From positions 1 to 24,635 of the forward strand of contig JAZQVM010000058.1 of assembly GCA_045631845.1 (NCBI GenBank): a stretch of 24,635 nucleotides of DNA, given 5' to 3'. Below the pieces are notes generated by a model. It ran no database searches, was not told where the DNA came from, and was given only the letters and a program-made list of their open reading frames with translations. Every line of letters begins with the position of its first letter. Position 1 is the stretch's first letter. Made by a program: the position numbers and the translations under genes. Below, in pieces: positions 1 to 10,640 of this stretch. The DNA is from CAKSHC01 sp045631845. Lineage in GTDB: Bacteria; Bacillota; Clostridia; Oscillospirales; UMGS1783.

Positions 1-1117
1 GAGCGGTGAAGCGGGAGTTGGGATGAGCACCCTTATAGCCCATATCGCCGTTCCAAGGATTGCCCTTCCAGTCGATAGCGTTGGCGGGAGGATTCTTATC
101 CAGACCTTCCCACCAGATGGTGTTATCTTCGAGATTATGAACCACGTTGGTAAAGATGGTGTTCTTCTTGGTGGACATCAGAGCGTTATAGTTGGACTTG
201 GCGTTGGTGCCGGGGGCTACGCCGAAGAAGCCATACTCGGGGTTGATGGCCCAGAGGCGGCCGTCCTTGCCGGGACGAAGCCAAGCGATATCATCGCCGA
301 CACACCAAACCTTGTAGCCCTGCTTGCTGTAAACCTCGGGGGGAATGAGCATAGCCAGATTGGTCTTGCCGCAGGCCGAGGGGAAGGCGGCGCAGACATA
401 TTCGGTATGACCGTCGGGATACTCAACGCCGAGGATGAGCATATGCTCAGCCAACCAGCCTTCCTGACGGGCGAGGTTGGAAGCGATGCGCAGAGCGAAG
501 CACTTTTTACCCAGCAGAACGTTGCCGCCGTAGCCGGAGTTGACCGACAGGATGGTATTGTCCTCGGGGAAGTGCATGATGTAACGGTTGTTCTCGTCGA
601 TATCCTTACGAGCGTGCAGACCCTTAACGAAATCGCCGTCGCCCAGAGCGTCGATGACTTCCTTGCCCACGCGGGTCATGATCTGCATGTTGAGAACGAC
701 ATAGATCGAATCGGTCAGCTCAATACCGATCTTGGAGAAGGGAGAGCCGACGGGACCCATGGAATAGGGAATGACGTACATGGTACGGCCTTCCATCGAG
801 CCTTCGAACAGGCCGTAAGCCATTTCATAAGCCTTGGCGGGCTCCATCCAGTTGTTGGTAGGACCGCAATCGCTCTCCTTGCGGGTGCAGATAAAGGTAC
901 GGTTCTCTACACGGGCCACGTCGTTAACGGCGGTGCGGTGCAGGTAGCAACCGGGATATTTTTCTTCGTTGAGCTTGATCAGTTCACCGGTCGAGCAGGC
1001 CTCGTTGCGCAGAGCATCGAGCTGTTCCTTGGATCCATCGATCCAAATCACCTGATCGGGACGGCACATCTTAGTCATCTCGTCCAGCCAGGCCAAAACT
1101 TTTGCATTGGTAGTCAT
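1..1117 (-). CDS. pckG: Phosphoenolpyruvate carboxykinase (GTP), 5' part
   Basis: This is the N-terminal 372 codons of GTP-dependent PEPCK, which interconverts oxaloacetate + GTP and phosphoenolpyruvate + GDP + CO2 in the cytoplasm. The frame is open to the left edge, so the C-terminal 200 or so residues of the usual ~600 lie outside. The translation begins MTTNAKVLAWLDEM. It contains the GTP-PEPCK P-loop FPSACGKTN at about residues 245-253; the cysteine in that loop marks the GTP-type rather than the ATP-type family. The blocks IPYSMGPVGSP (~116-126) and GWLAEHMLILG (~220-230) also fit. The start is ATG at 1117, preceded by AGGAGG at 1125-1130. A good promoter lies upstream at 1159-1187, so the gene is probably transcribed on its own. 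The long open frame on the opposite strand (23-1135) is its shadow. In fermenting Clostridia this enzyme often works in the anaplerotic direction; that is inference here. Confidence 0.95.
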   Translation of the reverse strand, partial: MTTNAKVLAWLDEMTKMCRPDQVIWIDGSKEQLDALRNEACSTGELIKLNEEKYPGCYLHRTAVNDVARVENRTFICTRKESDCGPTNNWMEPAKAYEMAYGLFEGSMEGRTMYVIPYSMGPVGSPFSKIGIELTDSIYVVLNMQIMTRVGKEVIDALGDGDFVKGLHARKDIDENNRYIMHFPEDNTILSVNSGYGGNVLLGKKCFALRIASNLARQEGWLAEHMLILGVEYPDGHTEYVCAAFPSACGKTNLAMLIPPEVYSKQGYKVWCVGDDIAWLRPGKDGRLWAINPEYGFFGVAPGTNAKSNYNALMSTKKNTIFTNVVHNLEDNTIWWEGLDKNPPANAIDWKGNPWNGDMGYKGAHPNSRFTA

Positions 1118-1158
1118 GATATATCCTCCTATTGATACTCAAATTTCACACTGATGGT

Positions 1159-1187
1159 AGTATAGTACATTCTATGCGAATTTGCAA
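1159..1187 (-). promoter_or_regulatory. Sigma-A type promoter for pckG
   Basis: On the minus strand TTGCAA (1182-1187) and TATACT (1159-1164) are separated by 17 bp. They sit about 40 bp upstream of the PEPCK start, in the AT-rich gap after rsmA. The -10 differs from consensus at one position and the -35 at two. Confidence 0.75.
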
Positions 1188-1225
1188 GTAAAAATTTTCA
1201 AAAATTCATTTTATTTGCTAAAATT

Positions 1226-2074
1226 TCATATTTTGTCCGAAATTTGGGCAAAATCTGCAAGAGAAAGCCGTTCTCCTCGCACATTTTCGTCAAAACCGCA
1301 CTCCTGAATGACGGCGGCTACCGTTGATTTGGGCAAACCCATGGTGTTGGATAGGGTATTGCAGAGGGTTTTGCGGCGTTGGGCAAAGGCGGCCTTGATG
1401 ACACGGAACATTTTGTCAACATTCTGTGGCGAGACCGGCGGGGCGATAGGGGCAAAGGAGATGACGGTGCTGGTGACTTTAGGGGCGGGCATAAAGGACT
1501 CGGGCGGGACATCGAAATGGCGGGTGGTTTCGGCATAGTAATCGGCCGATACGGTAACCGAGCCATAATCGGAGGAACCGGGGACGGCATCAAAGCGGGC
1601 GGCCACCTCACGCTGGATCATGACGGTAATCTGCTTGGCGGGCAAACCGCTCTCGAGCAGGTGCATGATGATGGGGGTAGTAATATAATAAGGAAGATTG
1701 GCGCAAACCACAAAAGGGGAGTCGCCGAAATGCTCTCGGCACAAAGCGGCCAGATCAACCTTTAAGGCGTCGCCCAGATGCAAGGCAAAATTATCAAACT
1801 GCCCCATCGTTTCGGCCAATACGGGGGCTAATCGTTTATCCAACTCAATAGCCAGCACCTTCTTAGCGCGCAGGCACAGTTCATAGGTGAGGGTGCCGAT
1901 ACCGGGGCCGATTTCCAGTACGCAGGTATTTTCGTCAATCCCTGCACTCTCAGCAATGGCGGCAGGGACGGCATCATCGATGAGAAAGTTTTGGCCTAAG
2001 GATTTATCAAAAGAGAAGCCGTACCGCTTCATGATGGAGCGGATGACGGTCGGGTCACACAGGCGATTACTCAC
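1226..2074 (-). CDS. rsmA: 16S rRNA dimethyladenosine transferase RsmA (KsgA)
   Basis: RsmA dimethylates the two adjacent adenines of helix 45 near the 3' end of 16S rRNA during small-subunit assembly, using S-adenosylmethionine. The 282-residue product has the usual length. It shows the N-terminal segment FDKSLGQNFLID (~22-33), the SAM-binding motif EIGPGIGTLT (~50-59), the acidic residue after LAIELDKRLAP, and the catalytic NLPYYIT motif (~126). The start is GTG at 2074, inside the last codons of trmL (8-bp overlap). A GGAGGG Shine-Dalgarno lies about 10 nt upstream, within trmL. It is therefore transcribed and probably translationally coupled with trmL. No convincing terminator is visible between its stop and the pckG promoter. 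Confidence 0.96.
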   Translation of the reverse strand: MSNRLCDPTVIRSIMKRYGFSFDKSLGQNFLIDDAVPAAIAESAGIDENTCVLEIGPGIGTLTYELCLRAKKVLAIELDKRLAPVLAETMGQFDNFALHLGDALKVDLAALCREHFGDSPFVVCANLPYYITTPIIMHLLESGLPAKQITVMIQREVAARFDAVPGSSDYGSVTVSADYYAETTRHFDVPPESFMPAPKVTSTVISFAPIAPPVSPQNVDKMFRVIKAAFAQRRKTLCNTLSNTMGLPKSTVAAVIQECGFDENVRGERLSLADFAQISDKI

Positions 2075-2552
2075 AGCGCAATTTTCCCTCCGTTTTCAGA
2101 TTGGGATAGCCGTGCTGGCGCAGGGCTTCGTATACGACAATGGCGGCCGAGTTAGACAAATTGAGGGAGCGCAGATCGCCGCCCATGGGGATGCGGCAGC
2201 AACGCTCGGGATATTGAGCCAGCAGTTCCTCGGGCAGCCCCGCCGTTTCCTTGCCGAAGATGAGATAGGCATTATCGGGATAGGCAATATCGCTGTGGAT
2301 ATGTTTGCCTTTGGTGGTCATAAAAAACAGCTCGTCGTTCTTGTGCTGGTCAAGAAAGTCGGCCAGCGAGTCGTAGTAGCGAATATCAAGGGCGTGCCAG
2401 TAGTCGAGGCCGGCCCGTTTAAGTTTACGGTCATCAATGGCAAAGCCCAGCGGGCGCACCAGGTGTAGCGTGGAGCCGGTGCAGGCGCAGGTGCGGGCAA
2501 TGTTGCCGGTGTTTTGCGGAATTTCGGGTTCTACCAGTACAATATGAAACAT
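2067..2552 (-). CDS. trmL: tRNA (cytidine(34)-2'-O)-methyltransferase TrmL
   Basis: This is a small SPOUT-class methyltransferase that 2'-O-methylates the wobble nucleotide of certain leucine tRNAs. The product starts MFHIVLVEPEIPQNTGNIAR, the hallmark N-terminus of the TrmL/YibK family. It ends with the knot motifs FGKETAGLPEELL, CRIPMGGDLRSLNLSN and AAIVVYEALRQ. An upstream in-frame ATG exists at 2570, but I prefer ATG at 2552 (161 aa). AAGGAG sits six bases upstream of it, the family N-terminus starts exactly there, and the promoter at 2580-2608 would place the transcript start only a few bases before 2570. It is the first gene of a two-gene unit with rsmA and is divergent from secA. Confidence 0.93.
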   Translation of the reverse strand: MFHIVLVEPEIPQNTGNIARTCACTGSTLHLVRPLGFAIDDRKLKRAGLDYWHALDIRYYDSLADFLDQHKNDELFFMTTKGKHIHSDIAYPDNAYLIFGKETAGLPEELLAQYPERCCRIPMGGDLRSLNLSNSAAIVVYEALRQHGYPNLKTEGKLRCE

Positions 2553-2579
2553 AGTCTTCTCCTTAGCCATATTATATTT

Positions 2580-2608
2580 ATTTTATGATATGTGTCGGGA
2601 GATGTCAA
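2580..2608 (-). promoter_or_regulatory. Sigma-A type promoter for trmL-rsmA
   Basis: On the minus strand a consensus TTGACA (2603-2608) and TAAAAT (2580-2585) are separated by 17 bp. Transcription would begin near 2573, which argues against the ATG at 2570 and supports the trmL start at 2552. Confidence 0.8.
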
Positions 2609-2618
2609 CAAATTAGGA

Positions 2619-2647
2619 TTGAATATGTGGTAAAAAAGTTGTATAAT
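2619..2647 (+). promoter_or_regulatory. Sigma-A type promoter for secA
   Basis: TTGAAT (2619-2624) and a consensus TATAAT (2642-2647) are separated by 17 bp. The secA ribosome binding site AAGGAG follows at 2664-2669. It lies back to back with the trmL promoter. Confidence 0.82.
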
Positions 2648-2675
2648 AAAGGAAATACCGTTTAAGGAGCAGGAT

Positions 2676-5387
<2,712 letters not shown>

Positions 5388-5390
5388 AGA

Positions 5391-6155
5391 ATGAAGATAT
5401 TATTTGTGGGTGATGTGGTCGGCAAGGTCGGTTGCGACTGTGTGGCACGGCTACTGCCCAAGATCAAGCGGCAACACGGCATTGACCTGACGGTCATTAA
5501 CTGTGAAAATGCATCGGCCACCAATGGGGTTATGCCTGTGGCGGCGCAGAGTCTGCTCAATGCGGGTGCCGATGTGCTCACGGGTGGTAACCACATTTTC
5601 GGTAAAAAACAGATGCACCCCCTATTGGAGGAACACGAGCGCATTTTACGCCCGGCCAACTATCCGTCGGGCGTGCCCGGTCACGGTCGGGTGGATGTTG
5701 ATTGCGGTGCGTATACCGTCACGGTTATCAACCTGCAGGGCACGGCCTTTATGGATGCGCTGGATAATCCCTTTACCGCCTTGGATCGGTTATTGGACGG
5801 GGCGGGGAAGATCGTGCTGGTCGATTTCCATGCCGAGGCGACCAGCGAAAAGCGTGCCCTTGGCTTTTTCGCCGACGGGCGGGTGACGGCCTTGGTTGGC
5901 ACCCATACCCATGTGCAGACGGCCGATGCTCAGATCCTGCCCAAGGGAAGCGGGTATCTGACCGATGCCGGCATGACCGGCGTGGTGGATGCGGTGCTGG
6001 GCGCCAAAAAGGAGATTGTCATCGAACGGTTTTTGACCAAACTGCCCATTCCCTTTGAATTGGCCGAAGGGGAGACTGCCCTGTGCGGCGTGGTGATCGA
6101 GGCAGATGAAGAGACCGGCATTTGCAAACAAATCTATACCATCAATGTAAGATGA
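5391..6155 (+). CDS. ymdB: YmdB-family metallophosphoesterase (2',3'-cyclic nucleotide phosphodiesterase)
   Basis: The 254-residue product belongs to the YmdB/TIGR00282 family of dinuclear metal phosphodiesterases. In Bacillus subtilis the family is linked to biofilm and motility choices and hydrolyses cyclic nucleotides. The predicted metal ligands are all present: D8 (MKILFVGD), E39-N40 (NCEN), N67-H68 (GGNH), H147 (VDFHAEA), H172 and H174 (GTHTHVQTAD). The blocks RPANYP and LTDAGMTG are also typical. It starts 3 bp after the secA stop, with AAGGAG overlapping the secA end, so it is very likely co-transcribed and coupled. The substrate in this organism is not shown by the sequence. In B. 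subtilis ymdB sits by rny, not secA. Confidence 0.93.
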   Translation: MKILFVGDVVGKVGCDCVARLLPKIKRQHGIDLTVINCENASATNGVMPVAAQSLLNAGADVLTGGNHIFGKKQMHPLLEEHERILRPANYPSGVPGHGRVDVDCGAYTVTVINLQGTAFMDALDNPFTALDRLLDGAGKIVLVDFHAEATSEKRALGFFADGRVTALVGTHTHVQTADAQILPKGSGYLTDAGMTGVVDAVLGAKKEIVIERFLTKLPIPFELAEGETALCGVVIEADEETGICKQIYTINVR

Positions 6156-6222
6156 GGAAAGAGTTATAAAAAATTTCGGATTGGTGTTAAATGCGTAATC
6201 GGCAATATATGGAGGGATATCA

Positions 6223-7197
6223 ATGAAAATCGCCATTTTAGGTGCGGGCACATGGGGCGTGGCGCTGGCCAGATGTTTATACCGAAACGGCCATACTGTT
6301 ATCGTATGGTCGGCCCTGCCGCAGGAAATTGAACAGTTGCAGGCAAACAAACAGCATCCCAACCTGCCAAACGTCACTCTGACGGGTATGACCTTTAGTG
6401 ACGACATCGGCGTATGTAATGGAGCGCAGATGCTCATTTTTGCCGTGCCGAGCATCTATGTGCGCGCCACCGCTCAAAGAGTAAAGGCGATACTTTCCGG
6501 TCGCCCTGTTGTGGTCGATGCCGCCAAAGGTTTAGAGAAGGACACGCTAAAGAGCATGACCGAGATAATCGAAGAAGAACTCGGTTATCCGGCCGTAGCG
6601 CTTTCGGGTCCTACCCATGCCGAGGAGGTGGCACGGGATATGCCCACATCCATCGTATCGGCCAGTAACGATGCGGCGGCGGCCGAAGCGGTGCAACGAG
6701 CCTTTGAGGGCAGTTGCCTGCGGGTCTATACCAATCGGGATGTCAAGGGCGTGGAACTGTGCGGTGCGCTGAAAAATATCGTGGCACTGGCCACCGGCGT
6801 GTCGCAAGGTCTGGGTTTTGGTGATAATACCAAGGCGGCTATCATCACCCGCGGCATGTCTGAAATTACAAGGCTTGGTCTGAAAATGGGCTGTCAGGAA
6901 TCGACATTTTTCGGGTTGGCCGGCATCGGTGACCTGATCGTGACCGCCACCAGCCAACACTCCCGTAACAACCGTGCCGGTCAGTTGATCGGCAAAGGCT
7001 ATACTGCCGAACAGGCCTGTCAAGAGGTCGGCATGGTGGTTGAAGGCTTGAATGCCCTGCCCGCCGCAGTCCGATTGGCAAAATATTATGAAGTGGAGTT
7101 GCCTATCATCGAAGCGCTCAACTCGGTGGTCAACCACGGGGTAGCGCCGCTGGATATGGTGCATCACCTCATGGCACGCACAGCGGGAGAAGAATAA
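6223..7197 (+). CDS. gpsA: Glycerol-3-phosphate dehydrogenase [NAD(P)+] GpsA
   Basis: GpsA reduces dihydroxyacetone phosphate to sn-glycerol 3-phosphate, the backbone for phospholipid synthesis. The product has 324 residues, the normal length. It begins with the dinucleotide-binding loop GAGTWG (7-12), followed by the conserved AAKGLEKDT (~100-108), SGPTHAEEV (128-136) and the catalytic lysine K184 in GALKNIVALATG. The blocks GFGDNTKAA, FGLAGIGDL and VEGLNA are further family signatures. The start at 6223 has GGAGG at 6211-6215. The 67-bp gap after ymdB shows no convincing promoter, so it is probably the last gene of the secA unit. A strong terminator follows at once. Confidence 0.97.
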   Translation: MKIAILGAGTWGVALARCLYRNGHTVIVWSALPQEIEQLQANKQHPNLPNVTLTGMTFSDDIGVCNGAQMLIFAVPSIYVRATAQRVKAILSGRPVVVDAAKGLEKDTLKSMTEIIEEELGYPAVALSGPTHAEEVARDMPTSIVSASNDAAAAEAVQRAFEGSCLRVYTNRDVKGVELCGALKNIVALATGVSQGLGFGDNTKAAIITRGMSEITRLGLKMGCQESTFFGLAGIGDLIVTATSQHSRNNRAGQLIGKGYTAEQACQEVGMVVEGLNALPAAVRLAKYYEVELPIIEALNSVVNHGVAPLDMVHHLMARTAGEE

Positions 7198-7198
7198 A

Positions 7199-7229
7199 AA
7201 AATTGCCGTCGAAAGACGGCAATTTTTTT
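7199..7229. terminator. Bidirectional intrinsic terminator (gpsA / iron alcohol dehydrogenase)
   Basis: A perfect 10-bp stem (7201-7210 with 7215-7224) carries a GAAA loop and has an A-run on its left and a T-run on its right. It can therefore stop transcription in both directions. It lies between gpsA and the convergent alcohol dehydrogenase gene, whose stop codon touches the T-run. Confidence 0.9.
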
Positions 7230-8349
7230 ATACAAAGCGTTTGGCTAAATTTTGATAGAAGATGCGGGATAATTCGGGTGTGCCAGCTACCATGGAATTG
7301 AAGATGTGCCCGCTCCTTTCACCAACGGCGGTTAGTGATTCGATCTGCTCATCGGTAAGCGGGAGCGGAGGCAGGATTGAATAGACGGCCGATTCAAAGT
7401 CGTCAATCCCGTCAAAGCCGAGCCGAGATAAAACGGAGGAAACCTCGTCGGCATACTCGGTAGCCTGCAAGCGCAGGAAATCACCCAGCGTATAGCCGCA
7501 GGCAAAGCCGTGCGGAATATCCAGTTGCACGGTAAGACCGTAACTCTGGGAATGTCCCATACAGGTACCCGTCAGTTCAATGGCCATGCCGCCCAGTTGG
7601 GAAGCGTATAGGATTTTCTCCCGATCCAAGTCGTCACACTCGCCGTCAAGTAAACGGGCAAAACTGTCTTGTAACAGTTCCAGCCCTGCCGCGGCATAAG
7701 CACGGACTAAAACACCCGTCTTTTTATGGAAATAAGCTTCCAAACAGTGGGCGATAATATCCACCGTGGTCGAACGAGCCACCGAAAGGGGGAGGGCTCG
7801 CAGATAGGTCGGGTCGCAAAAACTCACCTTCGGCATGATGGACGGATGCCCATACCCTGCCTTTTTAATAGCATCGCCGTAGCCGGTTTCCATCACCGAA
7901 TAGCGGGTCACGCCGCTGCCGGTGCCGGCGGTAGTGTCGCAGGTGAGAACGGGAAGCGGTTGACGGAAATTGCCACCATATAAATCTTCGGGTCTAACCT
8001 CGGGATTGGCCAGTATAACGGCCACCGTCTTGGCGGCATCCATGGCCGACCCGCCGCCGATCCCCAGTACCGCATCGGGACGCTTTGCGCAAGAATGGGC
8101 GGCCGATGCACAGTCGTCAAAGTGCGGGTTTTGTGGAATGGCATCAAAGATCTCATAGGTGATCCGTTGCTCATTAAATACACTAAGAAAATCATCCAAA
8201 GCCCCGCTCTTTTTTGCGCCCGAACGGCCGGTTACAATCAAATAGTGGCTTCCGAAACTCCTGAGTAAATCCCCTGAACGGGATACGCAACCGACGCCGC
8301 TGACACAGCACCAAACCGCCGATAAATCAAAATGAAGCGGCAACATCAT
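7228..8349 (-). CDS. Iron-containing (group III) alcohol dehydrogenase family protein
   Basis: The 373-residue product belongs to the iron-dependent alcohol dehydrogenase / dehydroquinate-synthase-like fold. It has the NAD(P)-binding motif GIGGGSAMDAAK (~96-107), then TTAGTGSGVT, where the family usually has GSEVT. Likely metal ligands are D and H in VDIIAHCLEAYF, H in MGHSQSYGL and H in IPHGFACGY, so it should bind a metal and be active. The substrate cannot be told from sequence; alcohols, aldehydes and diol-derived compounds are all possible. The ATG at 8349 overlaps the upp stop as ATGA, which makes it the last gene of the tsaE-tsaB-rpiB-upp operon. An equally placed ATG at 8346 is possible. 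A redox enzyme coupled to upp is unusual. Confidence 0.88.
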   Translation of the reverse strand: MMLPLHFDLSAVWCCVSGVGCVSRSGDLLRSFGSHYLIVTGRSGAKKSGALDDFLSVFNEQRITYEIFDAIPQNPHFDDCASAAHSCAKRPDAVLGIGGGSAMDAAKTVAVILANPEVRPEDLYGGNFRQPLPVLTCDTTAGTGSGVTRYSVMETGYGDAIKKAGYGHPSIMPKVSFCDPTYLRALPLSVARSTTVDIIAHCLEAYFHKKTGVLVRAYAAAGLELLQDSFARLLDGECDDLDREKILYASQLGGMAIELTGTCMGHSQSYGLTVQLDIPHGFACGYTLGDFLRLQATEYADEVSSVLSRLGFDGIDDFESAVYSILPPLPLTDEQIESLTAVGERSGHIFNSMVAGTPELSRIFYQNLAKRFV

Positions 8350-8975
8350 TTGGTGCCGAAAATACGGTCGCCCGCATCGCCCAATCCAGGGAGAATGTAG
8401 GCGTGATCGTTGAGTCTTTCATCCAGCGAGGCACAAAAAATATCCACATCGGGATGCGCCTCATGCAGAGCGTTGAGCCCCTCGGGAGCGGCAATGATGC
8501 ACAGGAAATTAATCTTGCGTGCCCCGTAATTTTTCAAGAACTGCACGGCCGCAATGGCGCTGCCGCCGGTGGCCAGCATCGGGTCAACAATAAAGACCTC
8601 ACGCTCCTCGATATGGTCGGGCAGTTTGCAGTAATATTCGACAGGCTGCTTGGTTTCAGGGTCACGGTACAGGCCGATATGCCCCACCTTGGCGTTGGGA
8701 ATCAAGGTCAGAATGCCGTCCACCATGCCAAGTCCGGCACGAAGGATAGGTACAATGGCTACGCTGTCAGCCAATACATGGCACTTGGCGGTGGTCAGCG
8801 GGGTTTCTACTAAAACTTCCTTGGTGCGCAGATTGCGAGCAGCATCATAGCACAGCAAAGTAGCAATCTCGGAGATGGTTTCACGAAACTCCTTAACGCC
8901 GGTATCTTTGTTACGGATGAGAGCCAGTTTGTGCAAAATCAAGGGATGATCCATAATGTGAACATTCTTGTCCAT
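8346..8975 (-). CDS. upp: Uracil phosphoribosyltransferase
   Basis: Upp makes UMP from uracil and PRPP in pyrimidine salvage. The 209-residue product shows the PRPP-binding loop DPMLATGGSA (~130-139) and the C-terminal uracil site LPGLGDAGDRIFGTK, both near-invariant in the family. The open frame extends upstream to 9104, but that extension only overlaps rpiB. The start is ATG at 8975 (protein MDKNVHIMDHPL), with AAGGAG at 8985-8990, lying within the last rpiB codons. It begins 4 bp after rpiB and overlaps the next gene by 4 bp. Proximity of rpiB and upp is common in Firmicutes. Confidence 0.97.
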   Translation of the reverse strand: MDKNVHIMDHPLILHKLALIRNKDTGVKEFRETISEIATLLCYDAARNLRTKEVLVETPLTTAKCHVLADSVAIVPILRAGLGMVDGILTLIPNAKVGHIGLYRDPETKQPVEYYCKLPDHIEEREVFIVDPMLATGGSAIAAVQFLKNYGARKINFLCIIAAPEGLNALHEAHPDVDIFCASLDERLNDHAYILPGLGDAGDRIFGTK

Positions 8976-8979
8976 GTCT

Positions 8980-9438
8980 TTACTCTCCTTTATATTTTTT
9001 ATCAATGGCATCAATTTTTTCAATGCGGTTTTGATGACGGGGATTCTCGGTATCAAAGGGTGTGGTAATAAACAGGTCCACCAGTTGCAGGGCTTCCCCT
9101 TCACCCAAAATGCGCTCGCCTAAACACAAGACATTGGCATTGTTATGGGCGCGGGTAAATTTTGCTCCAAAGGCTGATGAGGTGGCGGCGGCACGAACGC
9201 CGCTGATGCGGTTGGCCGCCATCGACATACCAATGCCTGTCCCGCAGACCAGAATACCCAGTTCATAGGTCTTGTCGGCGACCTGCAAAGCCAGTTTCTC
9301 GGCCACATCGGGATAGTCGGCCCGCTCACCGGCGGCAATGCCGATATCGGTTACCTCGTGTCCCAGTTCAGTCAGATGCGCTACAATGGCGTTTTTCAGG
9401 TTGACGCCGGCATGGTCATTGCCAATGATTAACTTCAT
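8980..9438 (-). CDS. rpiB: Ribose-5-phosphate isomerase B
   Basis: RpiB interconverts ribose 5-phosphate and ribulose 5-phosphate in the pentose phosphate pathway, feeding PRPP synthesis used by the neighbouring upp. The 152-residue product has GNDHAG at the N-terminus (D8, H9), the catalytic cysteine C65 in VCGTGIGMSMAANR, and H98 in AHNNANVLCLGER. These match the family in order and spacing. The start ATG at 9438 overlaps the tsaB stop by 4 bp (ATGA). A related sugar-phosphate isomerase of the RpiB/LacAB fold is possible, but the Cys and His placement favours RpiB. Confidence 0.95.
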   Translation of the reverse strand: MKLIIGNDHAGVNLKNAIVAHLTELGHEVTDIGIAAGERADYPDVAEKLALQVADKTYELGILVCGTGIGMSMAANRISGVRAAATSSAFGAKFTRAHNNANVLCLGERILGEGEALQLVDLFITTPFDTENPRHQNRIEKIDAIDKKYKGE

Positions 9439-10154
9439 GCTTGTTCCTCCGTTTTTAGACGCTCCAGCCGTTCCCGTTCCGCCTGCGGGCGGCGCAGATA
9501 CACCGGCAACAGGTCATGGCAGGAGGTGGGGCGGAAATTACAAGAATAGGCCGTTTCATAAGCAGCCATTCCCGCCGATGCGGCGGTGGCGGCAATGAGA
9601 TTGGGTGGTGCCATACGGCAGGGTAATAGAGGGGATAAACGGTCATAACAGAGTTTGGCTCCATCCCCAACAAAGAGAACAGGCGCTCCCTTGTCTTTAA
9701 GCTCCTCGCCTAACTCCTCAATGGACAGGGCGCGGTCGGCACACAGCCGCACCGGCTTGCCGTCCTGTATCTCAAATAAGGCGTTGTATACCTGTTGGCG
9801 GCGGGCATCCAGTACGCAGGCAAATACCGTCCCATCAGGTGCGGTATTGCTGTAGGCGAGTGCATCCATGGTGGAAAGGGGGATCAGCCCAATGCCGCTC
9901 GCTTGCGATAATCCCTTGGCGGTCGATACCCCGATGCGGATGCCGGTAAAAGAACCGGGGCCAACGGTGGTGGCAATATAGTCAATATCCGATAAAGTCA
10001 AATCAGCATTTTTTAAGACTTGGTCAATCTGTACCATGATGGTCTTGCTGTGCCCCAACCCGCAATCGAGCAGAGAGAGGGAGAGCAACCGAGCGTCCTC
10101 CATCACGGCAGCACTGCAGGAGGAAGAACAGCAATCAATCACTAATATTCTCAT
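9435..10154 (-). CDS. tsaB: tRNA threonylcarbamoyladenosine biosynthesis protein TsaB
   Basis: TsaB is the non-catalytic ASKHA-fold partner of TsaD in making t6A at position 37 of ANN-decoding tRNAs. The 239-residue product shows MRILVIDCCSSSCS at the N-terminus, GHSKTIMVQID and the signature VGPGSFTGIRIGVSTAKGL (~63-81), followed by the DARRQQVYNA block. The start ATG at 10154 lies inside the end of tsaE (20-bp overlap), and it overlaps rpiB by 4 bp. tsaD is not in this window, so the full t6A set is not clustered here. Confidence 0.95.
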   Translation of the reverse strand: MRILVIDCCSSSCSAAVMEDARLLSLSLLDCGLGHSKTIMVQIDQVLKNADLTLSDIDYIATTVGPGSFTGIRIGVSTAKGLSQASGIGLIPLSTMDALAYSNTAPDGTVFACVLDARRQQVYNALFEIQDGKPVRLCADRALSIEELGEELKDKGAPVLFVGDGAKLCYDRLSPLLPCRMAPPNLIAATAASAGMAAYETAYSCNFRPTSCHDLLPVYLRRPQAERERLERLKTEEQA

Positions 10155-10569
10155 CGTTTCCTCCTTCTATACGGATGATGCGGGTATCCATATCCTCGCC
10201 CTTTTCAATGATGACGCGGATGGCATCGGCGGGAATTTCCTCGGCAATGTTCTCGCACCATTCGCAGGCGATGGTCACGCCCTGATCTATATAATCATAA
10301 AATCCCGTATCTTCCAAGGCGTCAGCATCAATGCGGTACATATCAAAATGACACAGCGGCTTGTCGCCTCGGTAGTAGTTGACAATGGCAAAGGTGGGGC
10401 TGGAGGCATGGTCAATGCAACCAAAGGCTTGGGCGATGCTCGAAATAAAGCGGGTCTTGCCTGCACCAAGATCACCGTAAAAGGCTAAAAATTCACCGCC
10501 CTTTAAGGTCTTGGCAAATTTCATGGCAATTTCGGTTGTCTGCATCGGACTGTGCGAAATATAGGTCAC
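10135..10569 (-). CDS. tsaE: tRNA threonylcarbamoyladenosine biosynthesis ATPase TsaE
   Basis: TsaE is the small P-loop ATPase that resets the TsaB-TsaD complex during t6A synthesis. The 144-residue product has Walker A GDLGAGKTRFI (~33-43), SSPTFAIVNYY, HFDMYRI and a conserved EW (CEWCENI), in the usual order. The start is GTG at 10569, supported by AAGGAGG seven bases upstream (10577-10583). Internal ATGs would lose conserved residues or lack a site. It is the first gene of the five-gene minus-strand operon and has its own promoter at 10595-10623. Confidence 0.95.
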   Translation of the reverse strand: MTYISHSPMQTTEIAMKFAKTLKGGEFLAFYGDLGAGKTRFISSIAQAFGCIDHASSPTFAIVNYYRGDKPLCHFDMYRIDADALEDTGFYDYIDQGVTIACEWCENIAEEIPADAIRVIIEKGEDMDTRIIRIEGGNDENISD

Positions 10570-10594
10570 GCCCTCACCTCCTTACTTTCTATAT

Positions 10595-10623
10595 AGTATA
10601 TCAAAGTCCGATTGCTTTTTCAA
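10595..10623 (-). promoter_or_regulatory. Promoter of the tsaE operon
   Basis: On the minus strand TTGAAA (10618-10623) and TATACT (10595-10600) are separated by 17 bp, ahead of the tsaE ribosome binding site. It overlaps the divergent addB promoter by 12 bp, so polymerase can probably occupy only one at a time. Confidence 0.8.
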
Positions 10624-10640
10624 GGCATGAGTGGTATAAT
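10612..10640 (+). promoter_or_regulatory. Promoter of addBA
   Basis: TTGCTT (10612-10617) and a consensus TATAAT (10635-10640) are separated by 17 bp. TGG directly before the -10 gives an extended -10 element. The addB GGAGG follows at 10658-10662. Confidence 0.78.

Noticed and set aside
23..1135. Long plus-strand open frame of 370 codons
   Set aside because: It is the antisense shadow of the PEPCK gene, which has clear family motifs, a ribosome site and a promoter on the minus strand.
6156..6222. Possible promoter before gpsA (TTGGTG near 6181)
   Set aside because: No good -10 element is found at suitable spacing; co-transcription from secA is simpler.
8976..9104. N-terminal extension of upp by 43 codons
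   Set aside because: The extension lies over rpiB codons. AAGGAG precedes the ATG at 8975, and the family length is 209 residues.
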